Assembly: GCF_023091745.1 (NCBI RefSeq)
Contig: NC_068910.1
Location: 9,708,272-9,772,271 of the forward strand
DNA: 64,000 nucleotides
Source of the DNA: Budorcas taxicolor
Taxonomy: Eukaryota; Chordata; Mammalia; Artiodactyla; Bovidae
Reading direction: 5' to 3'
Shown: piece after piece, positions 45,076 to 53,545 of the stretch
Layout of the letters: every line of letters begins with the position of its first letter
How positions within the stretch are numbered: position 1 is the first letter of the stretch
Made by a program: the position numbers and the translations under genes
Notes under the pieces: model-generated
Databases searched by the model: none
Told to the model about the DNA's origin: nothing
Seen by the model: only the letters and a program-made list of their open reading frames with translations

Positions 45076-48032
45076 TCTATAACCTACACGTGGGTATGCA
45101 CATATATTAATACAAAACTCCAGAAAATGCTCCTAATGCTAAATCCAGGAAGCGAGAATAAAGTCTACATGGGAGCGATTTGATAATTTTTCATTGGAAG
45201 CATTTTTATATAGTTTTTAATATATGTTTATTGTTGTGTCAGGTCTTAGTTGCCAGCACTTGGGATCTTTCCTTGCCGTGGAATGGACTAGTTGTGGTGC
45301 CTGAGGCTAGTTGCTCCGAGGCATGTGGGATCTTAGTTCCCCAAGTAGGGACTGAACCCATGTCCCCCGCATTGCAGGGCAGCTTCTTAACCACTGGACC
45401 ATCAGGGAAGTCCCTATGCTGTGATAGTTATTAAAACAAAAAAATTGGATAGACTTTGGAAGTAATGTGCTCAATACAAAAGCTCTTTAAAAGAGAAGAC
45501 CCTAAATAAATAAATAAAATAGAAAAATAAAAGAGAAGACCCTGAATGTGTTTCCTAGGGACAAAGAAAGAATATGTAAGATCACAGACTGATGCTTACT
45601 GATTACTGAATCTAGAATTGAATACTTTGCTTGCCTTCTTCATTCTCTGCTTTTGTGGCTGGTAATGTTCACTGTTTCTAAGAAACATTGATGTGATGAT
45701 GTGAAGTCGCTCAGTCGTGTCTGACTCTTTGCGACCCCATGGACTATAGCCTATCAGACTCCACCGTCCATGGGATTTTCCAGGCAAGAGTACTGGAGTG
45801 GATTGCCATTTCCTTCTCCAGGGGATCTTCCTGACCCAGGACTCGAACCTGGGTCTCCCGTATTGCATGCAGACGCTTTACCGTCTGAGCCACCAGGGAA
45901 GCCAAACATTGCTATTCATGAACTCATCCAGGGTAGGATAATTACATTTGCTTTCTACTACAAATATCAACATAGATGTCTGGAAAAATATTTCATTAAC
46001 TGAGTTTAGGGGCAGGGATCCAGTGCTTGAAATATGAGTAAACAGTCTTTTTCTAATTGGTTGACACATGGAATTTACCGATCATAACTACATTCTAGAA
46101 AGATCACTCTGGTGACAGGGCCAAGAAGGCAGGCCAAAGATGAGTTGGTGCCATCACCAGGGGAGTAGGTTTCAGAGTCCCAGCAGGTGCTGAGGTTGAG
46201 TCTGCTATGGCCAGGATGTCCTCAGGGAGGGAGGGAAGAAGAAACAGTGGGGGAACCACCCTGCTCTTGCTTTCTCTCCTCAGCAAGGTTGATCCAGATA
46301 GGTGCTGGCAGAACAGGCTCAGGTGGCCCATGCCAGCTTCCAGTTCCTCCTTCTCCCCCACAGCAGCCTAGGCAGGGTGGAACATACCACAGTCTTCATG
46401 TGGTGATTGTCATTGTTCTGTATTTAGGGCAGGAGACTGCAAAAGCTCAGAGTGGTCTGATGTTGGAAATAGTGCAGGACAAAGGCAACGTGGAGCAGGC
46501 CATCCTTGATTTGCAAAAGAGACTCGAAGCTGTAAGTGTTAGACCCTGACCCTCTCCTCAAGTGTGTGTTTCTGGCTTTGTTACTAAGACCTATAGAGAC
46601 ATTTTAAAATTGGAAATTTTCAGCCAAAAGCAGAGGCCACCACAGGCCCCTTGGTAACAGGCCAGGGGGAGCCCGACTTCCCTTCTCAAGGTTCTCTGGC
46701 ATGTGGACCCCAGGGACCCTGCTCCAGGGTGTTGCCATGCTTCCGCTTATAGTACCAGCAGGGCACAGAGTTTGGTCCTGCTGGCCCATCCTTTGTTTTG
46801 TTCACACATTTTATTGTGCCTTCTGAGTTGCACTGTCCATAACTCCTTACTTTTTCACTGCCTTTCTTTAGAGACAAGCAGAGTTTATAGAAATGAAGTC
46901 CAACCTGAAGCAACTGGAAGTTTTGGTTACCCAGCAGAGTAAGGACTTTCAGCAGCTGTGTGAGCATTTAGGCCAGCTGAATATGCCCAGTGTTCTAGAA
47001 GAGTTAAAGCGATTGACCTCCATCGCTCTGACACCCAAACACGTGAAAGACAGTGCCTCTCAGACCTCACCACCTCTGGCACAGAGCCTCAATTTCACCA
47101 GGCAGGACAAATATACCTCTGAGAAGCCAATTATGTGGCAGGCCCAGGCCCTCCCTGCTGCATGCAGTCTTAGTGTGGGCTCCCCAGGGCCCAAGGAGTT
47201 TGTTGTCTGGGGTGAGGGATCAAAGAGGGATGCTCTCCAAGAAGAGGCTGTGCAGCCGGCAGTTGCAACTGGCAAAAGAAACAGGCAAATCAAGGACAGG
47301 GCAGTGCAGACTAACTGCCAGAACTCTGTTACTAAAACAGGCTCTGAGAACTGTGGCTCTGCCATCCTGGGTCACAAGGTTCCTAAAGATAGGGACCCAG
47401 TTTCCCAAGGAGACTCGCAGCTTATATCTCGAGGATATAAGGACTTAAACAACTCTGCAACCAGCATTAAGAACATCAGCCAAAAATGGCAAGCTAAAGG
47501 CGCATTTTCACGTGACCCTTGTGAACAAAGGTTGACTGAACAGAAAGGCATAACTGTAGAAAGAGGGAAAAAAGGGAAGCAGCAGCAGCAGCCCAGGAAA
47601 GCCCCCAGAAGGAGGTCCCTACGCAGGAAGCAGGAACAAATGCCTAGCAAAACCTGTGTTTCTAATTCTAAATATCCTCGGCCTCCAGTTTCCAGCCCAC
47701 GAAGGTCCCCCTGGGGACAGCAGGAAACTCTTGCTCAGCCCCTGCAACTTTGGGGCCCTGGGAGCCCCACAAATCTAGTCTGCTCTGCTCAGGGAGGAAC
47801 AGTCATGCCCAGTAAGACCACGAGGGAAGAGCAAGGGAACCTCGTGCAGTGTAGCGGGCATTCCTCCCAAGACAACAGCCTGCTTTTTCCCAGTTTCCAG
47901 AGGGACCACCAGATGAGCTGGTTCAGTGATCTCAATGACCTCAACCCCAGGACAGAGTCCCCTCAGTCCCAGGAGTCAGGGAAGAATATACTTTATGACC
48001 TGGGTTTTGATAGCAGTGATGATGGCTTCTGA
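27552..48032 (+). CDS. IHO1: Interactor of HORMAD1 protein 1 (seven coding exons)
   Basis: The coding exons are 27552-27607, 29704-29878, 31256-31419, 40491-40539, 40723-40810, 46428-46531 and 46872-48032, all GT-AG. The first coding exon has an acceptor before 27537, so a 5' UTR exon lies upstream. The joined frame is 1797 nt, 598 residues, close to human (about 594). It opens MNFNVWNIKDMFSIPSGSG and includes EPSIFTKYQTKPQL and KGLLEQFEEKKK. A coiled-coil-like segment covers about residues 130-260, a low-complexity basic part (KQQQQPRKAPRRR) lies near 445, and the acidic tail is LYDLGFDSSDDGF. IHO1 (CCDC36) acts on unsynapsed meiotic chromosome axes, binding HORMAD1 and, with REC114 and MEI4, promoting DNA double-strand breaks. 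The coiled coil serves self-association, and the extreme C-terminus is reported to engage HORMAD1 (literature). No frame break is seen. Confidence 0.97.
28160..28373 (+). mobile_element. Bov-tA SINE
   Basis: It starts with a tRNA-like head (CTGGTGGCTCAGAGGTTAATG, B box GGGTTCGATCCC). The body ends TCGGACACGACTGAGCGACT, and CTTTAA flanks both sides. It lies in IHO1 intron 1. Confidence 0.93.
28374..29227. other. IHO1 intron segment, AT-rich, nothing recognised
   Basis: It contains A/T homopolymers near 28440-28470 and no recognisable repeat or exon. Confidence 0.4.
29228..29575 (-). mobile_element. MLT1-type LTR (ERVL-MaLR), reversed
   Basis: It matches the reverse complement of the MLT1 LTR consensus in order: TATTAGTCTGCCTGGGTTGCC, CTTAAACAACAGAAAGTTAT, CTCACAGTTCTGGAGATTG, CTTGGCTTGCAGACAATTG and GGCCCTATTTCC. 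It is a solitary old LTR without internal genes and lies just upstream of IHO1 coding exon 2. Confidence 0.85.
30355..30554 (-). mobile_element. Bov-tA SINE, reversed
   Basis: The target-site duplication AGGGCCAGAA at 30345-30354 and 30555-30564 bounds it exactly. The head GAGCCACAAGGGAAGCCC is at the right. Confidence 0.95.
30565..31255. other. IHO1 intron segment
   Basis: It is AT-rich with no recognised repeat and ends in the acceptor TTCCACTGAACAG before coding exon 3 at 31256. Confidence 0.4.
32073..32250 (-). mobile_element. Bov-A/Bov-tA SINE, reversed, truncated
   Basis: It has GTTGCTCAGTCGTGTCTGAC, CCATGGGATTTTCCAGGCAA and GGTTGCCATTTCCTTCTCC. The tRNA head is eroded at the right. 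The surrounding intron at 31420-32072 shows an AT repeat near 31845 and nothing else. Confidence 0.85.
32694..32830 (-). mobile_element. CHR-type SINE, reversed
   Basis: A long T-run at the left is followed by the body and the head GTAACCACTGGACCACCAAGG. The target-site duplication is GAAATGAGT at 32685-32693 and 32831-32839. Confidence 0.92.
32840..34229. other. IHO1 intron 3 segment
   Basis: This is unique AT-rich sequence. An old-repeat-like piece near 33.82-33.96 kb (CACTCACTCAATAAATGCTG) is too diverged to name. Confidence 0.4.
34522..34870 (-). mobile_element. BovB (RTE) 3' end with C-terminal ORF2 frame open
   Basis: The target-site duplication AGATGATATT at 34512-34521 and 34871-34880 bounds it. 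On the minus strand the last 108 codons of the RTE reverse-transcriptase ORF remain open (34857-34531), including GIGGRRKRGQRMRWLDGITD and the end GVAKSRTRLSN. It is 5'-truncated, so inactive. BovB is known for horizontal spread between reptiles and ruminants. Confidence 0.92.
35286..35641 (-). mobile_element. BovB (RTE) 3' end, reversed
   Basis: It is a second BovB piece in the same L1 relic, more diverged than the 34.5-kb copy. It is flanked by GGCACT at 35280-35285 and 35642-35647. Confidence 0.88.
36243..36364 (-). mobile_element. CHR-type SINE, reversed
   Basis: It has GACATGTGGCTTGCAAGATC, CTCAACCAGGGATTGAACTT and the head GTAACCACTGGATTGCCAAGG. Confidence 0.9.
36430..37180 (+). pseudogene. 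Possible processed pseudogene or 3' UTR-like relic, unknown parent
   Basis: A run of overlapping open frames (36477-36719 and 36496-36705) is followed, in a third frame, by a hydrophilic stretch including KMYVKGEPKFRKSSESK and ending at a stop near 36820. After it come an AATAAA near 36870 and a 3' UTR-like tail with AAAAATAAAAATGG near 37145. The intronless layout with shifted frames fits a decayed cDNA copy. I do not recognise the parent, and no poly(A) tail or target duplication is visible. Confidence 0.25.
37573..37785 (+). mobile_element. Tigger-like (TcMar) DNA transposon fragment
   Basis: CAGGCATCCTTCAGTATCCA, TTTCAGGAGTCCCTGCATAT, CCTCAAGTCCCATAGTCGG and TTAACCAATTGAAGATGG recall non-autonomous Tigger-family elements (cagtc...gtatccgtgggg... 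type). It interrupts a continuous L1 ORF2 reading on both sides. The family name is from memory. Confidence 0.5.
38253..38372 (-). mobile_element. CHR-type SINE, reversed
   Basis: The body has a partial deletion in its B-box part (TTCCTCGAGGTCAAACC) and the head TAACCACTGGACCTCCAGGG. It is flanked by GTGCAGC at 38246-38252 and 38373-38379, inside the L1. Confidence 0.9.
39131..40490. other. IHO1 intron 3 end, diverged repeat-like
   Basis: From about 39.18 to 39.85 kb the text (ATTGCTCCACTACCTTATAG, AGGACCTTCTCATTATCC) resembles an old interspersed element I cannot name. The rest is AT-rich intron ending in the acceptor TTTTTTTCTCTATTTTAG before 40491. Confidence 0.4.
40811..43124. other. IHO1 intron after coding exon 5, first part
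   Basis: This is mostly unique sequence. A MIR-like antisense piece (CTAATCTAACTCCCCTTC, then AGTTGAGGACACCAAG) lies near 42.42-42.48 kb. No extra exon is supported. Confidence 0.45.
43125..43746 (+). mobile_element. L1 5' UTR fragment (ruminant-type)
   Basis: A GC-richer block resembles the artiodactyl L1 5' UTR: GGACCTTCAGTTCACCTCCT, CCCACCCAGGTGGGCGAG, GGCTCCCCAGCCCGGGAG, CCCCAGAGCATTTGGCTTTG and CAAACAGAGACTCCATGCTG. 5' UTR pieces are uncommon because most L1 copies are 5'-truncated. ORF1 and ORF2 do not follow. Confidence 0.7.
43747..44022 (+). mobile_element. CHR-type SINE, full length
   Basis: It starts GGGCTTCCCTGGTGGTCCAG, continues through the CHR body (GCACCACAACTGCTGAAGCC, GCCACCGCAGTGAGAAGCC) and ends AACCAAGTAATAAAGAAAATC. 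Confidence 0.92.
44057..44895 (+). pseudogene. FTL: Ferritin light chain processed pseudogene
   Basis: This is an intronless copy of an FTL mRNA. The 5' UTR keeps the iron-responsive element (44093-44109), and the start codon is mutated (CCATCTGAGCTCCCAG; ATG became ATC). The frame can be followed through EVEAAVNRLV-like sequence, MQNHCGGRSLFQD, ESHFLERQVKLIKKM and AGLGEYVFGRLTLK. About 35 nt are missing after CCTACCTCTCTCTA near 44366. A one-base loss at AAGATGGCGACC (about 44660) shifts the frame. The 3' UTR part CAGCTTTTTAACCACCCTGG is also present. Ferritin light chain is the mineral-nucleating subunit of cytosolic ferritin; this copy cannot encode it. No poly(A) tail or target duplication is visible, so the copy is old. 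It lies in IHO1 intron 6, same strand. Confidence 0.93.
44927..45073 (+). repeat. 77-bp tandem duplication carrying (AC)n microsatellites
   Basis: A 40-base unit starting ACCAAGGCAGAAATGAAAGG occurs at 44927 and 45004. The first copy is followed by (AC)18 (44967-45002) and the second by (AC)15 (45044-45073). The unit copies are identical by eye, so the duplication is recent or homogenised. Confidence 0.92.
45215..45413 (-). mobile_element. CHR-type SINE, reversed
   Basis: TTGTTGTGTCAGGTCTTAGT, GAGGCATGTGGGATCTTAGT and the head TTAACCACTGGACCATCAGGG are in the expected reverse order. Confidence 0.92.
45489..45543 (+). repeat. 15-bp target duplication around an A-rich tail only
   Basis: AAAAGAGAAGACCCT occurs at 45489-45503 and 45529-45543, separated only by the 25-base A-rich AAATAAATAAATAAAATAG-type tract. 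The first copy is preceded by TT, giving the classic TT/AAAA L1 endonuclease site. It fits a retroinsertion truncated to its tail. Confidence 0.65.
45691..45903 (-). mobile_element. Bov-tA SINE, reversed
   Basis: It is well preserved, with an AAACATTG target duplication at 45683-45690 and 45904-45911. The head GAGCCACCAGGGAAGCC is at the right. Confidence 0.95.
45912..46427. other. End of IHO1 intron before coding exon 6
   Basis: It has an old-repeat-like phrase near 46.1 kb (AGATCACTCTGGTGACAGG) and nothing else recognised. It ends at the acceptor TTCTGTATTTAG before 46428. The 46532-46871 intron also shows no element. Confidence 0.4.
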
Positions 48033-48890
48033 CCAGCCCATAATGACTTTGGCTGATGGTTTTTGGTCTTGTTGGAAAGACAAATCACAAAACACGTGGG
48101 GTGCTGATGGCAGAGTTCTCAAAGCCTGCCTGGAGTCTTCAGGGTCAGAGGCTGGGCTTGGATGGGGTGGTGGTGGGGGTCAGTGGAGGGCTGGGGAGCA
48201 GATCTGGCATTCTGGGTACCAGGCACTTTCCAAGACAGAGCCTAAAGGATAAATGCTTCCTTATTCATGGGAGTGAAATGTGTGAAGAGGGTGTGAGGAA
48301 AGGTGGGGCAGCAGCCCGGGAGTGGGGCATCAGCAGGAGGGTATTGGGTCCGATACAAGAACTGCCCTCCATACGGAACATCCAGTAGGAGAAGGGCGCG
48401 CACAAAACTGTTGCTATGGCAGCAGGACTCCCAAACACATCTTTTTGGTCTTCAAAACATTTCCTTCACATGACCAAGATCTTTCTGGGCCTCAGGATTT
48501 TTAAAAAATTTGTATCCATTTTTGCTGTGAGAACATGTGCATTTTTTGGGTCAGTGGATGTATTCTGGGACACACACTAGGTCAGACTTCTTGTGAACAG
48601 AGAAATAACAGTGTTAAAGCCACGATGGAAAGACAGGTGACTCACACTACATGCTGGGAGCTGTACTTGTCACAGCCACGGAGTCCCACTCTTCCCCCCA
48701 GCTGTTTCCCCCCCCCCCCCCTTTTTTAAAGCTAATGAGAGTGGCTGCAGGCCCTGTGTCATTTCTGGAGAACAGTGGGCTTATATGAGACTTTGGCTTT
48801 CCATTTGTATCTTGTTAGTTTTTGAATTTTTGCAACACATATGTATTTCTTTTGTAATTCAAAATGATCAAATAAAGATAAAACTTTAAA
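48033..48890 (+). other. IHO1: IHO1 3' UTR
   Basis: It runs from the TGA to shortly after the AATAAA signal at 48871-48876. It contains a C14T6 homopolymer junction at 48708-48727. Confidence 0.8.
48871..48876 (+). terminator. IHO1: IHO1 poly(A) signal AATAAA
   Basis: It is a canonical hexamer about 840 bases after the stop codon, with an AAAACTTTAAAAAG stretch just downstream. No competing AATAAA is closer to the stop. Confidence 0.75.
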
Positions 48891-51800
48891 AAGCATGTTT
48901 CTTTCATTAAGTTTATTGATCTCCAGTTTACTCAAGGAGATCGAGATTAAGATGCATACCATCTTTTTATTCCTTATAAGTTTTAATAAACCACACCGTA
49001 CTCAAACTGATTGTTATGAAAGTAAAAATCCTCATGGATGGACAGCTTCCAAAATTTGCCCATTTTCAAGCCAGTACAGGGTTGAAATAGGGCTTTTTTT
49101 TGCGGGGAGATGGGGAGGGGTGCTGTGCCAGGTGGCTTTTGGGGATCTTAGTTCCCCAACCAGGGATTCAACCTGGGCCACTGCAGTCAAAGTCCTAACC
49201 ACTGGACTGCCAGGGAATTCCTGAAAATGGGGCTTCTAGGTGGACCATAATAGTTCCTGATTTCTATTTATTTTCAGGGGCACGTATCCCACAAAACTTC
49301 GGTGGTTTAGTTTGCCTGTGACGCCTCTGGCTGGGCTGCCGGGCAGCCTAAGCTGCTTTCAGTCTCATTTCCGGACCAACAGTCCCTGTGCTCTGTGACC
49401 ACGAGCAATGGCAGCAGCCCTCTGTAACAGCAACAAAGTGAGACGCGGGCCCTGCCTCAGGCCACCCTGGACTCGCGCCCTCTGTGCACCCCTCTGCAAG
49501 CCTCCACTGCCTTCCCTGCTGGTTTTGCTGGTGCCAAGGTGGCAAGGGGAAATGGAACCCAGCCCTTCCCAAACAGGCTACAGGCGGCTGTGCAGCGGTT
49601 ACTCTGAGGTTTGTAGAGAAGAGCAGTCCGCATTTGGAAATGTTTTATTGCTCTAAGTTGAAAAGTTTAATCATTTTACTTCAAAGCTGAGACCCTGTTG
49701 AGAGAACTCCACCAACATTTATTACTGTGGCCTTCTCACTGATGTTTCCTTCCAACTTTAGAATGCCAAGGCAGAACCCTCTATTCCTTAATTCTGCTGT
49801 GTTATGAAATCCTGTATTTCTTTAGAAGTATTTTATTTTGTTTAAAAGTCAAAAGGCCAGAGTGACTCAGTGTTACATGAGCTGGGTGTTTTTGTAGAAT
49901 AAGCGGTACATTTAACACCTAACAAGGCTGGGCTAATTAAATTACACTGCCTGTCTCTAGTAATCATCAGGAAAGGATATTATATTTCTTATTTTATTCC
50001 TAACGGTTTAAAAAAAAAAAAACCCAACTATTATGTTCCTGCCAAATTTGGTGAGCATGACACAGCCCAGCACATCCCTGAAGCACACATTTTTGGTTCT
50101 TTGGATGCTGATAGAGATGTATGTAGCTACACAGGGGCGGATGTGGTGGGAGGTCTATTGGCCCAGGGCCCACTTAGGGGCTCCTCCTTCTATACAACCC
50201 CAGCTACAGTCTGAGGATGGAAAAGAAGCCACTTGCAGCACCTAAGTGTCTTCACAGTCAAATATCAATTTAAACATCACCTACAGAGGTCTCTGAAGGG
50301 GCTTGCCCTCCTCGTTGCCCATTCCCTTACCGTGTTTTCATTTCTCTCAGATAGTTCCATCTGAAATGATACTTTAAATCTGTATTTTGCCCACCTTGCA
50401 TAGTGGAACATAAACTCCATAAGCAAGAACAGCAGCTGTAAAAAATAAAAGAACAGCATCCACCTCATCCCTACTGTATTCTCAGCATCCAGGAGTGGTG
50501 TGTCAACTGACAAATAGGTACTGAAGGCAGGGACAGCTTGCTTATCAAACAGCTCCTGGCAGCCTGTCCTGAAAGTTGGGTCTCTCCAGTAGCCCTCTGC
50601 AACTTCCCTTTTTCGTCTCAGATGTTCCAAAGGGCTCCTGACGACAGGTTTCCTATAAGATGCCCATTCCTCTCTCCCAGGCCAGCTCCCACCCAAAGTA
50701 CCCAGAAAACCACAGCATTTTTGCCCTCAAAGAAAATAGCTGCTTCCTACAAGAGCTGAGCAGGTTTTAAAATTATTTTTTCATGCCAGGCCTTAGGCCA
50801 AAACTCTTCATTGAATCAGGTACTTTCCAGCTGGCCTAGCACAGGAAGTCCTTCCCCACCAGAGCTGCAATCCATTGTCAGTAGATTTCCTGAGTAAAAC
50901 TTTGCTCCCTCTATAAATATTTAGCAGGAACCTAAAATATTAATGTTCTCCCACGTACTCCAGGGAGAAAGCAAATTACCAGAGCCTCAGATTGTCTCCG
51001 GATGACAGTCTTTTCAATAACGACCCACAAGCAGGTTTGGTGGCCTCCCTGGCTCCCCTTTCTGGTTCACTGGCCTTCTCTGCTGTATCAAACATCTTGT
51101 GCCTCGGTTAAGAGGAGGCTCCCTCTGCTAGCGGGTGAGCCCCTGGCCCATCATTCAGGAGGAGGGAATCCTTTTCATCAGTTTCTTTGATCATAAACAG
51201 CTCACGGCTTCTCCTGTGGCAGGATGGTGCTACCTTACCAGCACATACCTGGATGCCAAGGTGAGGGGCACAGGTCCCCCAGGTGGCCTGTCTCCATCCT
51301 CCTGGTCTCCTGACCCCCTTGAGAGTCTTCCCTGGGCTTGGAAATGCAGGGTGCAGCAGAATGTTAAGGAGGCAGGGCAGGTGAGCCAAGAGGTGGCTCC
51401 CCCACTCCCTCAGTGAGGGCAGCAGGGGGTGGGCAGCCCTGAGACTTAGAGATGAGAAGGTAAGCTTGTGTGCCTGATTATGCTGGCTGGAGCCACACTG
51501 AGGCAGACGCTTACTGACCATCAGTGCCCCAGAGCTTACCTGGCAAGAATTCAGGCTCTAGTCTTGATCTCTGTGGCTAGACAGCCAGGCCCAGAATGTA
51601 GGGAAACACTGAAATCTGGAAGGGGCTGAGGGCGGGGTCACTGTTTCCAGTCCTTGGCCACCCTTGAATCGTCCTCTTGAAAGAACTGGTGCTCTACTCT
51701 CAAGCCTCAGCTGTGGCCTCTGCTCTCTGCTGGACCTTCACTTGGCATTTACTCATCTCTTCTCCTTCCTGTCCCTTCTCCCGTCTTTTCCTCCAGTTCC

Positions 51801-53150
51801 CAGCCTCTCCTTGCTTCTGCAGACCACCTCCTGCCCTAAGTTTTGTCACAAAGTTTACCAATACACTGACAGAGCCGGTTTCTAGTGATTTTGGCCTCGA
51901 CCCTGCAGGCAGGATGCAGCCAGAGGACCTGGAAACCCCTCCTTACAGAACTGGATGGGCCCAGCTTCTCACATGCCTTGTGCTGGAAGTTGAACTTGCA
52001 GTTGGCGACTAGCCGGTTCCAAAGCTCCTATTTATTCTTGAAGCTGCCTTGTTTCTATTTTGATTCTGCTAATCCAAACTGCAGTTTGGTGTTTCCACGG
52101 AAACAATCCAGTGATTGTTTGGCTTGCCAAGATGAACTGCGGGGGAGAGAACCAAATGACGTAAAACATTTTTAGTTTCTCAAATATCAATGTCTCCCCA
52201 AGAAGTCTTTGGTCCCAAGTTTTATTAAAATAAATGTTCTAGGCGAATTAAAAAAAAAATCTAGGCTCCTGTTATTCCTCCAGCTCAATCCCTAGAGACT
52301 GGCTCCCCAACCCTCTGCTCTGCGCAGATGAGCACATTTCTGCCTGCTGCCCTGAGGCACATGACAGAGGAGGAAGACGTCCCTTGGGCACCTTGGGGAG
52401 CCAGGGAGGCAGAGACAAGAGAAGGTGTCGCCAAGGCAATGACCATGTGGCCATCCCAGCTACTCTGGGAGTGGCATGCCGGAGGCTCAGGGCTCACCTG
52501 CTTTACCCAACAGCTGTGTTTCTACAGCGAGGAAAAACTACTCCTTTAAGGAGTCCAGGCTGGATTAGTTCTTTGGTAAACCTGAATTTTCACACAAAGG
52601 CTTTGCTAAGCTAGAGGTATACTTGTCTATCCAGCCAGGATAATCTAAAGCCCCCCCTTCTGCCCCACCCCTAACCCAGGCTCGGCCCTCATTCCCAAGT
52701 GCCACAGTCCATGTTGCAGGCAGAAAAAAAGTCCTCTCATTTCAGCCTTGTAGGGTTAGCACTGGATCTCTGCTCCCAGCAGCCACCCCCTCTGCAAAGC
52801 CTCTCCAGGGAGAACTAAGTGCTGAGAAACAGCTCTGTGAGGCCTAGAGCTTCTGGCCCTGAGGGTCCAGCACTATCAGGGAAGGGGGAGCCACTAGTGA
52901 GGGTCCTGTTGAGCCTCCTGTGCCAGCCCTGGACCTGCTGCAGTTCCCAGAAACTGTGAAGGTCACCTCTGGGCAGGTATCCGGTGAGGGATGCCCACGG
53001 CTGGTTGGCGGAGGTGAGGGTTTTAAAAACAACTCTAATTTCTTCTTTCTGCAGATGTGATTCAGGTCCACTGCAGATAAACTGAAAAGCATAGACAAAA
53101 AAAGACTAAAACCCTCCTTGTCTTCCTCAGTAATAATGTCACAAACTTGG
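48891..53150. other. Intergenic region between IHO1 and C3orf62
   Basis: This stretch holds the CHR SINE at 49096-49222 and otherwise unique sequence. A 139-codon open frame on the minus strand (50696-50277) has one hydrophobic segment but no context that supports a gene. Confidence 0.45.
49096..49222 (-). mobile_element. CHR-type SINE, reversed
   Basis: GATCTTAGTTCCCCAACCAG and the head CTAACCACTGGACTGCCAGGG are present. It is flanked by slightly diverged GAAATAGGGCTT / GAAAATGGGGCTT. Confidence 0.92.
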
Positions 53151-53159
53151 AATCAACCG

Positions 53160-53545
53160 CATTAAAAAAAAAATTTGCAAATTTTGGAATAAACTCAGAT
53201 TTACAGGAAAGGTACAAAAGATAGTAAGTTCAAACATATCCTTCACTTAGCTTCTCTTAAAGTTAACCTCTTGCATAACTGTGGTGTACATGTCAAAACT
53301 AAGAAACTAACATAAACATATTAAGAACTAAACTTGAGCTTGTATTTGATCCGTTTTTCCATGAGCGTCCCCTCTCCATTCCAGGACACAATCCAGGACA
53401 CCACACTGCATTTAGTCAGTGTCTCCTCAGTGTCTGCTGCCGTGTGACAGATTTTGAGTTTTTCCTTGTTTTCCTGACATCGACAATCTAGGGTACTGGC
53501 CAGGCATCCTGGAGAATACCCTCCACTCTGGGTTTAAAATGAAGC
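53160..53545 (-). mobile_element. Old L1 (L1M-type) 3' UTR, antisense
   Basis: It reads as the reverse complement of an L1M tail: GGACACAATCCAGGACACC, ACTGCATTTAGTCAGTGTC, TGACATCGACAATCTAGGG and CTCCACTCTGGGTTT, in order. Confidence 0.7.

Noticed and set aside
50277..50696. 139-codon minus-strand frame with one hydrophobic segment
   Set aside because: It has no promoter context, no recognised family and no splice partners, and it is plausible by chance at this length. Conservation data could revive it.
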